In this document: positions 39,849-50,091 of the stretch, piece by piece
How the letters are laid out: every line of letters begins with the position of its first letter
Numbering within the stretch: the stretch's first letter is position 1
Source: Clostridiales bacterium
GTDB taxonomy: Bacteria; Bacillota; Clostridia; DUPQ01
Length of the DNA: 64,000 nt
NCBI GenBank assembly: GCA_023145435.1
Contig: JAGLDS010000006.1
Location: forward strand, 1 to 64,000
Direction of reading: 5' to 3'
The notes under the pieces: generated by a model
Told to the model about the DNA's origin: nothing
Database searches by the model: none
Seen by the model: the letters and a program-made list of their open reading frames with translations, nothing else
Translations under genes and position numbers: made by a program

Positions 39849-42235
39849 TTTCTTTTTTCCTTAATTCGTTTAGCAAATACTTTAGCAAAATCTTGACGGT
39901 TTTGCTTATTAATAATACCAAAATTATTATAGTGCATTCTACGATACATAAGAACTTTTGGGATAATAGCAGAGCGTAATTGACTATCATCTAAACGTCC
40001 AATCCAATCAATAGATTCTCCAACTCTTAGCTGTTCATCAAAAAAACCAACAGTTAGAAAATCTTCTTTTTTTATAAGCATAGTTCCTGCATGACGTCCC
40101 TTTGAAGGGTTGGTGGGACATATGTACTTTGACTTATATGCTTGATTAACTTCGCTAGAATAAAATTGACTTATGTGTCCAAAGACCACATCAGTAGTAA
40201 CGTCAAAAAGAAGTCTCTCAAGTTGAATTTGTAATTTGTAAGGAACCCACACATCATCATGATCTATAAAAGCCAAGTAATTTCCCCTAGCTTTTCTAAC
40301 ACCTGTATTTCTAGCACCACCTATTCCTTTGTTCTCTTGATAACAGTAAATAATTCTATCATCTTTATAACTGTCAACTAATTGTTTAGTGTTATTAGTT
40401 GAACCATCATCTACTATAATAATTTCAAAAACAGAATGTGTTTGAGCAACAACTGAATCAAGGCATGTAAGCAAATGAGTAGTTGAATTATATGCTGGAA
40501 TAATTAAACTAATTAATACATCTTCTTTTCTTTTTTTTCGCTTAATGGAAGTTGATAAAATCTTAAATATAAATTGTCTATTTTTTTGAATATCACTTGA
40601 AATGTTATTATCGTGAATTAATTTATCATATAATATTTCATCTAGAGTATGAATTTGTAACGATGATTCAATTATCCTATTTAAAAAATCAAAGTCTTCA
40701 CCTAATTTTAGAGATTCATTGAAAAGACCAAGTTGATTTAAAACTGATTTCTCTAGAAGTTGACTACTTGGAACTCTAGTTGAATATCTCTTTTGGTGTT
40801 CAATTGTTTGAACCCAACTATAATCTTTAGTTGGATCTTCAAAAACTAAATTATGTTTAGTAAAAAGAACAGATACATCTGGATGATATCTATGATAAGT
40901 AATTTGTTTGAAAAGCTTATCTTTATACCATACATCATCGTGATCAATAAAAGCGATTAATGACCCTTTTGCATAATTTATACCTAAATTTCTAGCAGCA
41001 CCAGGTCCGCTATTTTCTTGGTAGTAGTAAGAAATATTTTCACTTTTATATGATTTAATAAGAGTAGCAGTATTATCAGTTGAACCATCATCAACTATTA
41101 TTAATTCTACTTGTTTATGAGATTGGTTTAACACACTATCTATTGCTTTTTTTATGTACTTTTGTCCGTTATATACTGCCATTATGACTGATACCAGTGG
41201 GTGGTGGGTAATAAAGGTCTGTAAACCTAATATATTTTTTTCAATTTGATTACTTAATGTATATTCATATACTGGAAAACTTTTTACTAGTTTTGAGATA
41301 TGCTTAATAAATGAATGATTTGCTCCTGGTAATTGAAACATAGTACTAGCACCAATTGTGGCTAAGGCTCTTGTTTTTGGTATTTTTTCTATGTGAACTT
41401 GTTTTAAATCTTGTCTATTAATAAAGATAATTCCTTCTAACTTGAATCGCTTACCAATGGTTTTATGAGGAATATCTGTTATAAATAAATAACCCTTTTC
41501 TTCATTGGTAGGTTTATTTACTAAGAAATTATTTACTATTGGGAAAAGTTTAATCATATCGTTATTAATTTTAATAGTATTATAAATAGAGGTGACATAA
41601 GGGTGATCATTATTTTCAATTATGACATAATCATCACCTAATAAGGTACTACCTTCAAATAAACTTAACATGGATAAAGTGGATTTTCCAACACCACCTC
41701 GCCCTGCAAGAAGATAACCACTATCACTATTTGAAATAGCCGCTGAATGAATAAGTGTCATATTGTTTTTAACGCAAAACCAATGAAGTAACATTCTCAT
41801 TGGGCAAGCTTTTTCATAATAAGGCATGGTTTCTAATGAATTAACAACATAATAAGCATTTTGATTTGGAAAATCAATAAATGTCATCATTGATGTTAAA
41901 ATATTATAGAGTAAATGAGTATCTTCATGATTAAAAAAGTAAGTGGCGTTTACAACATTATTTGCATTTTCTCCTGTAATTATATCATAGGGCATTTTAA
42001 TTGATGTAGATAATTCATCAAAAATATGAACAGTTAATACATAATTGTCACATGGTTTCACAAGAAGATGTTCAAAAGGTTTACAGAGTACATTAACCAA
42101 TGTATCGTTGGCAAATAAAAAGCGAATAGGGATATTGTTTATTATTAAGTACTTTTCAACTGGTTCGAAAGAACAAGCTTCATTCCAATATTGTTTAATA
42201 ATGTTTTTAATTGCGCTATATCGTTTTTCACTCAT
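39845..42235 (-). CDS. Fusion protein: HprK-like kinase domain followed by two family-2 glycosyltransferase domains
   Basis: N-terminal Walker A LLAGRGGVGKSTLSMLSLFEGSTLLGDDYVII; then VSVIMAVYNGQKYIKKAIDSVLNQS...VDDGSTDNT...FIDHDDVW and SLIIPAYNSTTHLLTCLDSVVAQT...VDDGSTNNT...FIDHDDVW. Confidence 0.85.
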   Translation of the reverse strand: MSEKRYSAIKNIIKQYWNEACSFEPVEKYLIINNIPIRFLFANDTLVNVLCKPFEHLLVKPCDNYVLTVHIFDELSTSIKMPYDIITGENANNVVNATYFFNHEDTHLLYNILTSMMTFIDFPNQNAYYVVNSLETMPYYEKACPMRMLLHWFCVKNNMTLIHSAAISNSDSGYLLAGRGGVGKSTLSMLSLFEGSTLLGDDYVIIENNDHPYVTSIYNTIKINNDMIKLFPIVNNFLVNKPTNEEKGYLFITDIPHKTIGKRFKLEGIIFINRQDLKQVHIEKIPKTRALATIGASTMFQLPGANHSFIKHISKLVKSFPVYEYTLSNQIEKNILGLQTFITHHPLVSVIMAVYNGQKYIKKAIDSVLNQSHKQVELIIVDDGSTDNTATLIKSYKSENISYYYQENSGPGAARNLGINYAKGSLIAFIDHDDVWYKDKLFKQITYHRYHPDVSVLFTKHNLVFEDPTKDYSWVQTIEHQKRYSTRVPSSQLLEKSVLNQLGLFNESLKLGEDFDFLNRIIESSLQIHTLDEILYDKLIHDNNISSDIQKNRQFIFKILSTSIKRKKRKEDVLISLIIPAYNSTTHLLTCLDSVVAQTHSVFEIIIVDDGSTNNTKQLVDSYKDDRIIYCYQENKGIGGARNTGVRKARGNYLAFIDHDDVWVPYKLQIQLERLLFDVTTDVVFGHISQFYSSEVNQAYKSKYICPTNPSKGRHAGTMLIKKEDFLTVGFFDEQLRVGESIDWIGRLDDSQLRSAIIPKVLMYRRMHYNNFGIINKQNRQDFAKVFAKRIKEKRK

Positions 42236-42644
42236 CTTTTTTATGAGGCCATCCTTCTTCTTTTACTTCATGAATTGGATCTAGTAATAACATTTCACGC
42301 ATATCATCAAATTCTTCAATAAGAGGAGCTATATATGGTTGAGGTATATGATTTGTATCTGATGTTTGAGAAGAGATACCTTCTGTTAGTAATTGCTTAT
42401 CTAATAAGTATGAAAGTATTTTAGTAATATCACTAGTAGCAGTATTTTTATCAACTGAAAATACTAATTGATATCCTTTTATAACTTGCTCTTGGATATC
42501 TCCATTATTAAAGGTAAAAAAGATATATGAGGCTGTTTCATTAAAGCTATAATAGCAACCTGTTTCAAGATTGATAACAACAGTATCTTTGTCAATTTCT
42601 TCACTGATAATGCGTTCATCATCAATAAAATATTGTTTATTCAT
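42228..42644 (-). CDS. PqqD family peptide-binding chaperone-like protein
   Basis: VVINLETGCYYSFNETASYIFFTFNNGDIQEQVIKGYQ...DITKILSYLLDKQLL, the PqqD fold pattern. Confidence 0.8.
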   Translation of the reverse strand: MNKQYFIDDERIISEEIDKDTVVINLETGCYYSFNETASYIFFTFNNGDIQEQVIKGYQLVFSVDKNTATSDITKILSYLLDKQLLTEGISSQTSDTNHIPQPYIAPLIEEFDDMREMLLLDPIHEVKEEGWPHKKDE

Positions 42645-42723
42645 AACCCCTCCTTGTCCTAACTAATCACACAAAATTATATCATTTATGATATAATAAA
42701 ACAAATTATAGGAGGCTATTAAC

Positions 42724-43839
42724 ATGGGATTAAAGAAGATAAAAGATGTTTTAATTTATAAAGATGCAAGATATTATTCAACGTTTCCAAACATTATAAA
42801 ATTAAAAGATGACACTTTATTGGTGTCATTTAGACAAGCTCCTAATCGTTTAGAAACCTATGGGGATATTACACATGGTGATCCTGCTTCAAAAGGAGTT
42901 TTTATTACTTCAAAAGATAATGGGAAAACATGGGATAGTGATGTGTCTATAATTCATGATCACTTTTTTTATGGAGTACAAGACCCATGTGTTAACTATC
43001 TAGAGGATGGAACGATTCTCTCAACTTTTTTCATGTGGAAATTTGGTGAAGCAAAAGATTATCCTAATGCAACTAGAAAAATGCATGCAGGCTACAGTGA
43101 GCATGTAATGTTTTTAAAAGATGCCTATACTACTCGCTCTCATGATGAGGGAAAAACCTTTGAAAAACCATTAAAAATTGACTTTTATGGAAAAGAAAAG
43201 ACTAATACTGTTAGGGGAAATGTGGCTAAACTACCTGATGGAAGTATTGTTTTAGCAGTTGCAGGTTATCATGATGTTATGAATTTAAGAAAAATAAGCA
43301 TAATACAAAGTTACGATCAAGGGAAAACTTGGAAACGATTAAACACTATTCCAGTGGTACCTAATGCATTTATGGGAGAACCAAATCTGTTTTTAACAAA
43401 AGGCGAAAAACTTGTATGTATGTTGCGAACACATAAAGAAGATGGAGACAAAAGTGTATATGATGATGGTAATAATGATATGGCATATATGCATTATTCA
43501 GTTTCTCTAGATTTTGGTAAAACCTGGTCACAACCTAAAAAAACACCATACACATCACCATCACCTTTTGAAGCCATACAATTAAAAAGTGGAAATGTGC
43601 TAATGACTTATGGAAACAGATATAAACCATATGGAATTAAAGCAATTTTATTAGATGGTGAAATGAATAATATTGAAAGTGCAAGCGAAATGCAAATAAG
43701 AGACTGCGGTATAAATCATGACTTAGGATATACACGTTCTGTTCAATTACCAAATGATGATATTTTAGTAGTTTATTACATGTATGATGAAAAAGATAAA
43801 ATAAGACATATTGAAGGGACAATACTAAGAGAAATATAA
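42724..43839 (+). CDS. BNR/Asp-box sialidase-like protein, copy 1
   Basis: Asp-box motifs SKDNGKTWD, SHDEGKTFE, SYDQGKTWK, SLDFGKTWS; 371 aa. Confidence 0.8.
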   Translation: MGLKKIKDVLIYKDARYYSTFPNIIKLKDDTLLVSFRQAPNRLETYGDITHGDPASKGVFITSKDNGKTWDSDVSIIHDHFFYGVQDPCVNYLEDGTILSTFFMWKFGEAKDYPNATRKMHAGYSEHVMFLKDAYTTRSHDEGKTFEKPLKIDFYGKEKTNTVRGNVAKLPDGSIVLAVAGYHDVMNLRKISIIQSYDQGKTWKRLNTIPVVPNAFMGEPNLFLTKGEKLVCMLRTHKEDGDKSVYDDGNNDMAYMHYSVSLDFGKTWSQPKKTPYTSPSPFEAIQLKSGNVLMTYGNRYKPYGIKAILLDGEMNNIESASEMQIRDCGINHDLGYTRSVQLPNDDILVVYYMYDEKDKIRHIEGTILREI

Positions 43840-43848
43840 GAGGTAAAA

Positions 43849-44964
43849 ATGCTATTAAAAAAAATCAAAGATATACTTATCTACAAAGATAAAAGATTTT
43901 ACTCCACATTTCCAAATGTAATTAAACTAAAAGACAATACCTTAATGGTTTCTTTTAGACAAGCTCCTAATCGTTTAGAAACACATGGTGACTTTACACA
44001 TAATGACCCTGCCTCAAAAGCTGTATATGTAACATCAAAGGACAACGGAAAAACATGGGATAAAAATGTTAGTGTAATATATGATCACTTTTTTCATGGA
44101 GTACAAGATCCTTCAATGAACTATTTAGAAGATGGAACAATTCTTTCCATGTTTTTTACATGGAAGTATGGAGAAAAAAATGATTTTCCAAATGAGACTA
44201 GAATAATGCATGCAGGATATTCTGATCATGTAGCAATGATGGTAGATACATTTTCGACACGTTCATATGATAATGGGAAAACTTGGGAAAAACCAATACT
44301 TGTTGATTATTACAAGAAAGAGTCAAAAGTTGCAGTAAGGGGAAATTGTGTCGTACTTGATGATGGAAGTCTTGTTTTAGCAATCGCTTGGTATAACAAT
44401 GATTTTACTAAAAGACTAAATGATATTATTAAAAGTAAAGATAAAGGGAAAACTTGGGAGAAATTATATACATTTCGTAAAATAAAAAATTTATTTATGA
44501 CGGAGCCAAATCTTTTTAGGACCAAAAGCGGTAAATTAGTATGTATGATGAGAACACATAAAGAAGATGAAAGTAAAAACATATATGATGATGGAAACAA
44601 CGATATGGCATATATGTATTACTCAGAATCATTAGATGAAGGTAAAACATGGAAAGATCCTAAAAAAACACCGTATACTTCACCATCACCCTTTGAAGCT
44701 ATTCAATTGAAAAGTGGAAATGTTTTAATGACTTATGGAAATAGATATAAACCATATGGAATTAAAGCAGTACTTTTAGATGGTGAAATGAATAACATTG
44801 AAAGTGCTAATGAATTACAAATAAGAAATTGTTGCACTAATCATGACTTAGGATATACACGTTCTGTTCAATTACCAAATGATGATATTTTAGTGACTTA
44901 TTATATGTATGATGAAATTGATAATATAAGACATATAGAAGGAACTATTTTAAGAGAAGTATGA
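43849..44964 (+). CDS. BNR/Asp-box sialidase-like protein, copy 2 (tandem paralog)
   Basis: SKDNGKTWD, SYDNGKTWE, SKDKGKTWE, SLDEGKTWK; 371 aa, co-linear with the preceding gene. Confidence 0.8.
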   Translation: MLLKKIKDILIYKDKRFYSTFPNVIKLKDNTLMVSFRQAPNRLETHGDFTHNDPASKAVYVTSKDNGKTWDKNVSVIYDHFFHGVQDPSMNYLEDGTILSMFFTWKYGEKNDFPNETRIMHAGYSDHVAMMVDTFSTRSYDNGKTWEKPILVDYYKKESKVAVRGNCVVLDDGSLVLAIAWYNNDFTKRLNDIIKSKDKGKTWEKLYTFRKIKNLFMTEPNLFRTKSGKLVCMMRTHKEDESKNIYDDGNNDMAYMYYSESLDEGKTWKDPKKTPYTSPSPFEAIQLKSGNVLMTYGNRYKPYGIKAVLLDGEMNNIESANELQIRNCCTNHDLGYTRSVQLPNDDILVTYYMYDEIDNIRHIEGTILREV

Positions 44965-45242
44965 TTTATCACATAACAACATATGATGAATATGAAATTG
45001 CTTGTAAAAAAGGCTCCTATGAAACAATGACGTTACAAACGGAAGGTTTCACGCATTGCTCCTATCTTACGCAAGTTATAGCAATTGCCAATGAGTTTTT
45101 TAGCAGTAAGAAAAAGTTATGTTTACTATATGATTTAGGAGAGAAGTATCCTCATATTTACGGACCACTAAATCTAGATGCCATTGTTATGGTAAAACCG
45201 TTAGAGGAAGAAAATGGAACATTTAACTTACCAATTATCTAA
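44961..45242 (+). CDS. DUF952 domain-containing protein
   Basis: MIYHITTYDEYEIACKKGSYETMTLQTEGFTHCSYLTQV...LCLLYDLGEKYPHIYGPLNLDAIV. Confidence 0.8.
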   Translation: MIYHITTYDEYEIACKKGSYETMTLQTEGFTHCSYLTQVIAIANEFFSSKKKLCLLYDLGEKYPHIYGPLNLDAIVMVKPLEEENGTFNLPII

Positions 45243-45756
45243 AGAAACTATAACCTTTAAAAGTGACTCAAAACTATTTTCACCAAGAGCTATTGATAAG
45301 GGTACTTTAGCTATGTTATCCATAGTTACACCTAATGAAAATAATAGCATATTAGATTTAGGATGTGGTTATGGTTTTGTTGGAATTTATATAGCTAAGG
45401 AGTATAAAGTTAGAGAAATAACATTCTGCGATATTGATAATAGAGCAATAGAAACAACAAAAGAAAATGTAATAATTAATAAAATAAAAAATGCAGTGGT
45501 GTTACAAAGTGATGGGTTTTCAAAAGTTTTAAAAAAAGATTTTTCAATTATTTTAAGTAATCCACCTTATCATACGGATTTTTCTGTGGCCAAAAGATTT
45601 ATTGAACAAGGCTTTCATCATTTAACTAATGGAGGAAAATTTTACATGGTAACCAAAAGAAAAGAATGGTATAAACGAAAATTTATAAAGATTTTTGGAG
45701 GAGTAAAAATCACAGAAATAGATGGATATTTTGTGTTTATGGCAGAGAAAAGATAA
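45214..45756 (+). CDS. Class I SAM-dependent methyltransferase (RsmC-like small domain)
   Basis: ILDLGCGYGFVGIYIA and ILSNPPYHTDFSVAKRFIEQGFHHLTNGGKFYMVTKR. Confidence 0.85.
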   Translation: MEHLTYQLSKETITFKSDSKLFSPRAIDKGTLAMLSIVTPNENNSILDLGCGYGFVGIYIAKEYKVREITFCDIDNRAIETTKENVIINKIKNAVVLQSDGFSKVLKKDFSIILSNPPYHTDFSVAKRFIEQGFHHLTNGGKFYMVTKRKEWYKRKFIKIFGGVKITEIDGYFVFMAEKR

Positions 45757-45761
45757 ATAGA

Positions 45762-46415
45762 ATGGAGAATACCTTGAAATATAAATGTTTAGTATTAGAT
45801 CATGATGACACAATGGTAAAGAGTACCCCCTTTATGCACTATCCCTCGTTTTTAGAAACCCTTAATTTACTACGTCCAGGAATGGAAATATCACTAGAGC
45901 AATTTTTTGAATATGGTTTTGAGCCAGGATTTTTTGAAATGTGTACAGACATTATTGGTTACAATGAAGAAGAAATGGCAAAACAGTATGAAATATGGCA
46001 TAAAAACATAGACCATAAAACACCTGATTTTTTTGAAGAAGCACTAAAGGTAGTAACTGATTTTAAAAAGCAAGGTGGGATTGTTACTGTAGTTTCTCAT
46101 TCATCTGTTGCCATGATAAAAAGGCATTATGAAGAAAAAGCTACATTTATACCAGATATGATATTTGGATATGATTCAAAACTAATGAAACCAGATCCTT
46201 ATCCATTAATTGAAATTATGAAGAAATATAATTTAAAACCAAATGAATTAGTAGTCATTGATGATTTAAAACCAGGATATGATATGGCTAAAGCCATGGG
46301 TGTTGATTTTATATGGGCTGGATGGACTCATCAAATTGACAAACTAATAGCATTTATGAAAGAGAATGCAACGGTATGTTTGATGAATCCAAAAGAGTTA
46401 TACAAATATATTTAA
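45762..46415 (+). CDS. HAD family hydrolase
   Basis: CLVLDHDDTMVKSTP, VTVVSHSS, GYDSKLMKPDPYPL, VVIDDLKPGYDMAKAMG. Confidence 0.85.
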   Translation: MENTLKYKCLVLDHDDTMVKSTPFMHYPSFLETLNLLRPGMEISLEQFFEYGFEPGFFEMCTDIIGYNEEEMAKQYEIWHKNIDHKTPDFFEEALKVVTDFKKQGGIVTVVSHSSVAMIKRHYEEKATFIPDMIFGYDSKLMKPDPYPLIEIMKKYNLKPNELVVIDDLKPGYDMAKAMGVDFIWAGWTHQIDKLIAFMKENATVCLMNPKELYKYI

Positions 46416-48124
46416 GAAGAAATATAAGTTGGTGTAATTGTTAAAATAACGGTTGTTTCTTTGTTTTTTTCACTAATCACAGTAACACCATAATCGTTTC
46501 CATAATAAAGTTTTAACCGTTTATCAATGTTACTAAGACCAACTCCACCAAGTTTTAATGAAGATGAATCCCCATGTTTTTTAGTTACATCAAAACCAAC
46601 ACCATTATCTGTTATAGTAAAAAGGATATCCTTATTCTTTTTAGTAACTGTAATAGTAATTTTACCAATACCAACTAATTCTTTAATTCCGTGGTATATG
46701 CTATTTTCTACAATTGGCTGTAAAATTAGTTTAGGGATTTTTATTGCTAAAAGAGTGTCATCTGTTTTTATTTCGTAAGTAAGTTTATCTTGATAGCGTT
46801 GTTTTTGTATAAATAAATATTGTTTCACGTGTTCAATTTCTTCATTAATGGTTGTTATTTCACTACCACCATGTAATGACAAACGAAAGAATGTAGCCAA
46901 GGCTTTAGTTAAATCAATAACCTTTTCGCTGTCTTTAAATTCTGCTGCCCATAAAATAGTATCCAATGTGTTATATAGAAAATGAGGATTAATTTGTGAG
47001 TAAAGCACTTGTAGTTCACTACTTCTAAGTACCATTTCTTTTTCTTTTATTTCTGTTAATAATTTTTTTATTTTAATCATCATATTAGTATAGTAAGTGG
47101 CTAAACTTTCAGCTTCTTTACTGCCTTTTACGATAACAGTTTGATTTAAGTTTCCTTGGTCAACTTGTTCCATGGCTCTTTCTAATTTTTTTAAAGGTGA
47201 AACAACTCGCCTTGAAAAAACAATGGAACTACCAAGAGCAATTAAAAACATAAAAAGCCCTACTATGATTAATGCCACAATTAAATCTTGTTGAATAGAA
47301 TGAAGAGAATCAAGAGACGCAACACCAACTAGTGTCCAGTTTGCATGAATAAATGGATATCTGAAAATATATTGATTTGTTGATTGATCAACTAAGAGTA
47401 GTTGCTCTAGTTTTTCTTGGTCAGTAAAGTATTTAAAATCTTTATGATAAACTAATTCATTGTCACTATTAATAATATATGTATAACCTTCATTACCTAA
47501 ATGCAAATCATCTAAGATTTCTTCAATGACAGCATAATTCATGTCAATTAATAGTACTCCAATATTTTCCTGACAATCACTTTTAATTTCACGGCTTAAC
47601 GAAATGACCCAAGTATCTTTATCCATTGAAAATTCATTCATTCTAGCAGAGGTTAGAACAGGCATTTTATTACCAATGGCATCTTGATACCAAGCCATGG
47701 CCATCATGTCTTCTGATACTTCCATTGAAAGATTGCTATCTGTTGAAATTACTAAGCCATCTTGTCCCACTAATGTTATCGATTCAATATCTTTATTTCC
47801 ATTAATTATGGTGTTTATAAGAAATTCTAATTCACGCTTATCTTTTTTAAAATCAATATGAGTATGATTATCATCAAACAATGTACAAGTATTAACGTTA
47901 TCAGCCAAAGAAACAGATAATCCTTTTATTGAATCAATATACCTATCTAATTGGCTCCCACTTTTATTAATAATCATATTTGTAGAAGATGTAATTTCTT
48001 CTTCTAAAACATTAGAAAAATTAGAATATAGCACCAAACCCATTATGATAAGAATAATACTAGTAGTAAACATAAAATAAATAAAAATCTGTGAACGAAT
48101 ACTACTTGATGTTTTTTTCTTCAT
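46412..48124 (-). CDS. YesM-type sensor histidine kinase (cache, HAMP, His_kinase)
   Basis: SQINPHFLYNTLDTILWAAEFKD motif; two TMs with extracellular cache-like domain; next to an AraC-type regulator. Confidence 0.9.
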   Translation of the reverse strand: MKKKTSSSIRSQIFIYFMFTTSIILIIMGLVLYSNFSNVLEEEITSSTNMIINKSGSQLDRYIDSIKGLSVSLADNVNTCTLFDDNHTHIDFKKDKRELEFLINTIINGNKDIESITLVGQDGLVISTDSNLSMEVSEDMMAMAWYQDAIGNKMPVLTSARMNEFSMDKDTWVISLSREIKSDCQENIGVLLIDMNYAVIEEILDDLHLGNEGYTYIINSDNELVYHKDFKYFTDQEKLEQLLLVDQSTNQYIFRYPFIHANWTLVGVASLDSLHSIQQDLIVALIIVGLFMFLIALGSSIVFSRRVVSPLKKLERAMEQVDQGNLNQTVIVKGSKEAESLATYYTNMMIKIKKLLTEIKEKEMVLRSSELQVLYSQINPHFLYNTLDTILWAAEFKDSEKVIDLTKALATFFRLSLHGGSEITTINEEIEHVKQYLFIQKQRYQDKLTYEIKTDDTLLAIKIPKLILQPIVENSIYHGIKELVGIGKITITVTKKNKDILFTITDNGVGFDVTKKHGDSSSLKLGGVGLSNIDKRLKLYYGNDYGVTVISEKNKETTVILTITPTYISS

Positions 48125-48900
48125 TTAGCCATACCCTCTTTCATTTTTCTATAATGAGTAGGAGACATACCATATTTCTTTTTAAAAGCAGTACTAAAAT
48201 AGTTAGGATCAATAAATCCTAATTGTTCAGATATTTCGTAATTCTTATATATAGTTGTTAGTAAAAGAATCTTTGCCCGTTCTAATCTAAGAGTTAAAAG
48301 GTATTCAGAAAATGTTTTAGTAAATAATTCTTTAAATAATGAACTAAGATAACCTGGACTTAAATTTACTTTTTTAGCTAACTTGGTTAAAGAAAACTGT
48401 GTGTCACTGTAGTTGTCTTTAAGTATTTGAAGAATAAGAGGCTTATAATCATCATTATTTTCACTGTCTTTTGATAAGTTGGCAATGTTTTGTAAAGCAG
48501 ATAAAGCACCTTGTTGTTTCTTTTCATCTTTGATTACTTGTCCCATTTTTAGTAAAAGTTGTTCAATATCTTTTTTTGAGACAGGTTTTAAAATAAAATC
48601 ATCAACTTTGGCTTTTAAGGCGGCTAAGGCATAATCAAAATAGTCATACCCTGTAATCATAGCAATTTTTATATTAGGGTCAATTTCCTTAATATGTTTA
48701 GCTAGTAATAGTCCATCCATTCTTGGCATATTAATATCTGCTAAAACCATATCTGGATGATGTTCTTTTACTAATTGTAATCCATGGATTCCATCAGAAG
48801 CTAAGTAAACTTTATCTATAGATAATGATGCAAAATCAACTAATTGACTCATACCTTGACGAAAAAGAGGCTCGTCATCAACAATTAATAATGTAAACAT
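48121..48900 (-). CDS. YesN-type response regulator (receiver plus AraC HTH)
   Basis: LLIVDDEPLFRQGMSQLV; C-terminal LSPGYLSSLFKELF...FIDPNYFSTAFKKKYGMSPTHYRK. Confidence 0.9.
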   Translation of the reverse strand: MFTLLIVDDEPLFRQGMSQLVDFASLSIDKVYLASDGIHGLQLVKEHHPDMVLADINMPRMDGLLLAKHIKEIDPNIKIAMITGYDYFDYALAALKAKVDDFILKPVSKKDIEQLLLKMGQVIKDEKKQQGALSALQNIANLSKDSENNDDYKPLILQILKDNYSDTQFSLTKLAKKVNLSPGYLSSLFKELFTKTFSEYLLTLRLERAKILLLTTIYKNYEISEQLGFIDPNYFSTAFKKKYGMSPTHYRKMKEGMAK

Positions 48901-48938
48901 TGATTTCTTACCTCCTCATCTATATATTATAGCAATAT

Positions 48939-50063
48939 TTATCTTTTTTCTACAAGTGAAATTAAATAACCATATCCGCGATCAACCATATCACCAATTG
49001 GAATAAATTCAAGTGACACAGAGTTTATGCAGTAACGAAGGCCACCTAATTTTGATGGTCCATCATTAAAAAGATGACCTAAGTGGGCATTACCAGAACG
49101 GGATCTAACTTCTGTTCTGATTAATCCATAACCTGCATCTTCAACATAAGTTACTACTTCTGGTACAATTGGTCTTGAAAAACTAGGCCAACCACATCCA
49201 GAATCAAATTTATCTTTAGAGCTAAAAAGTGGTTCACCTGTTGTTATATCTACATATAGACCAGCAGTCGTGGTTAACCAGTATTCGTTTGTAAATGCTT
49301 TCTCAGTATCTGCTAATTGAGTAACTTTGTATTGCTCATCTGTCAGTGTTTCTTTTAAATATTCATCACTTGGTTTTGGATACAAAGCAGGATTTACTTT
49401 AACAGATGATTGCAATGTTGTAAAATCAACATGACAATATCCATTTGGATTTTTATACAAATAATCTTGATGATAATCTTCTGCTAAATAATATGTAATT
49501 AATGGTAGAACTTCTACAACAATTGGTTTGTCATATTCTACTTGTTTTTCTTTTATAAATTGATTAATAATTTCTTTTTCACTACTATCTATATAATAAA
49601 TACCAGTTCTGTACTGAGAACCTACATCATTTCCTTGACGATGTAAGGTGGTTGGGTCAATTGTATTAAAATAGTAATTTAATAAACTATTAATATCAAT
49701 AATATTTGAGTCATATCTTATGTGAACAGTTTCAACATAACCCGTTTCACGTACAGATACATCCTCATAGCTTGGGTTAGGAAAATTTATGCTACCATTT
49801 GCATAACCAACTGTCACATCAAACACACCTGGTACTCGTTCCATATAGGCTTCAACACCCCAGAAACAACCACCTGCTAAATAGATTTCACTTAGATTAT
49901 CTTCATCGAAAACTATTAGTTTATTTGGATTTGGTGGTAATAATGATTTGGTTAATTCATTTTCAATATATAAGTTACTTTCCACAAATCTATCTCCTTG
50001 GCATGAAGTCAAAACAACAACTAACATAAATACTATCAATAAAATTAATATGCCTTTTTTCAT
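48939..50063 (-). CDS. msrAB: Lipoprotein MsrA/MsrB fusion peptide-methionine sulfoxide reductase
   Basis: Lipobox VVLTSC; MsrA GGCFWGVEAYMERVPGV; MsrB DSGCGWPSFSRP and LGGLRYCINSVSLEF. Confidence 0.92.
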   Translation of the reverse strand: MKKGILILLIVFMLVVVLTSCQGDRFVESNLYIENELTKSLLPPNPNKLIVFDEDNLSEIYLAGGCFWGVEAYMERVPGVFDVTVGYANGSINFPNPSYEDVSVRETGYVETVHIRYDSNIIDINSLLNYYFNTIDPTTLHRQGNDVGSQYRTGIYYIDSSEKEIINQFIKEKQVEYDKPIVVEVLPLITYYLAEDYHQDYLYKNPNGYCHVDFTTLQSSVKVNPALYPKPSDEYLKETLTDEQYKVTQLADTEKAFTNEYWLTTTAGLYVDITTGEPLFSSKDKFDSGCGWPSFSRPIVPEVVTYVEDAGYGLIRTEVRSRSGNAHLGHLFNDGPSKLGGLRYCINSVSLEFIPIGDMVDRGYGYLISLVEKR

Positions 50064-50091
50064 TGGCTTCGCCTCCTTATTATATAACTGC

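Noticed and set aside
38751-42644. Calling the cassette a lasso-peptide cluster
   Set aside because: No precursor, cyclase or leader-peptidase gene seen in the neighbourhood.
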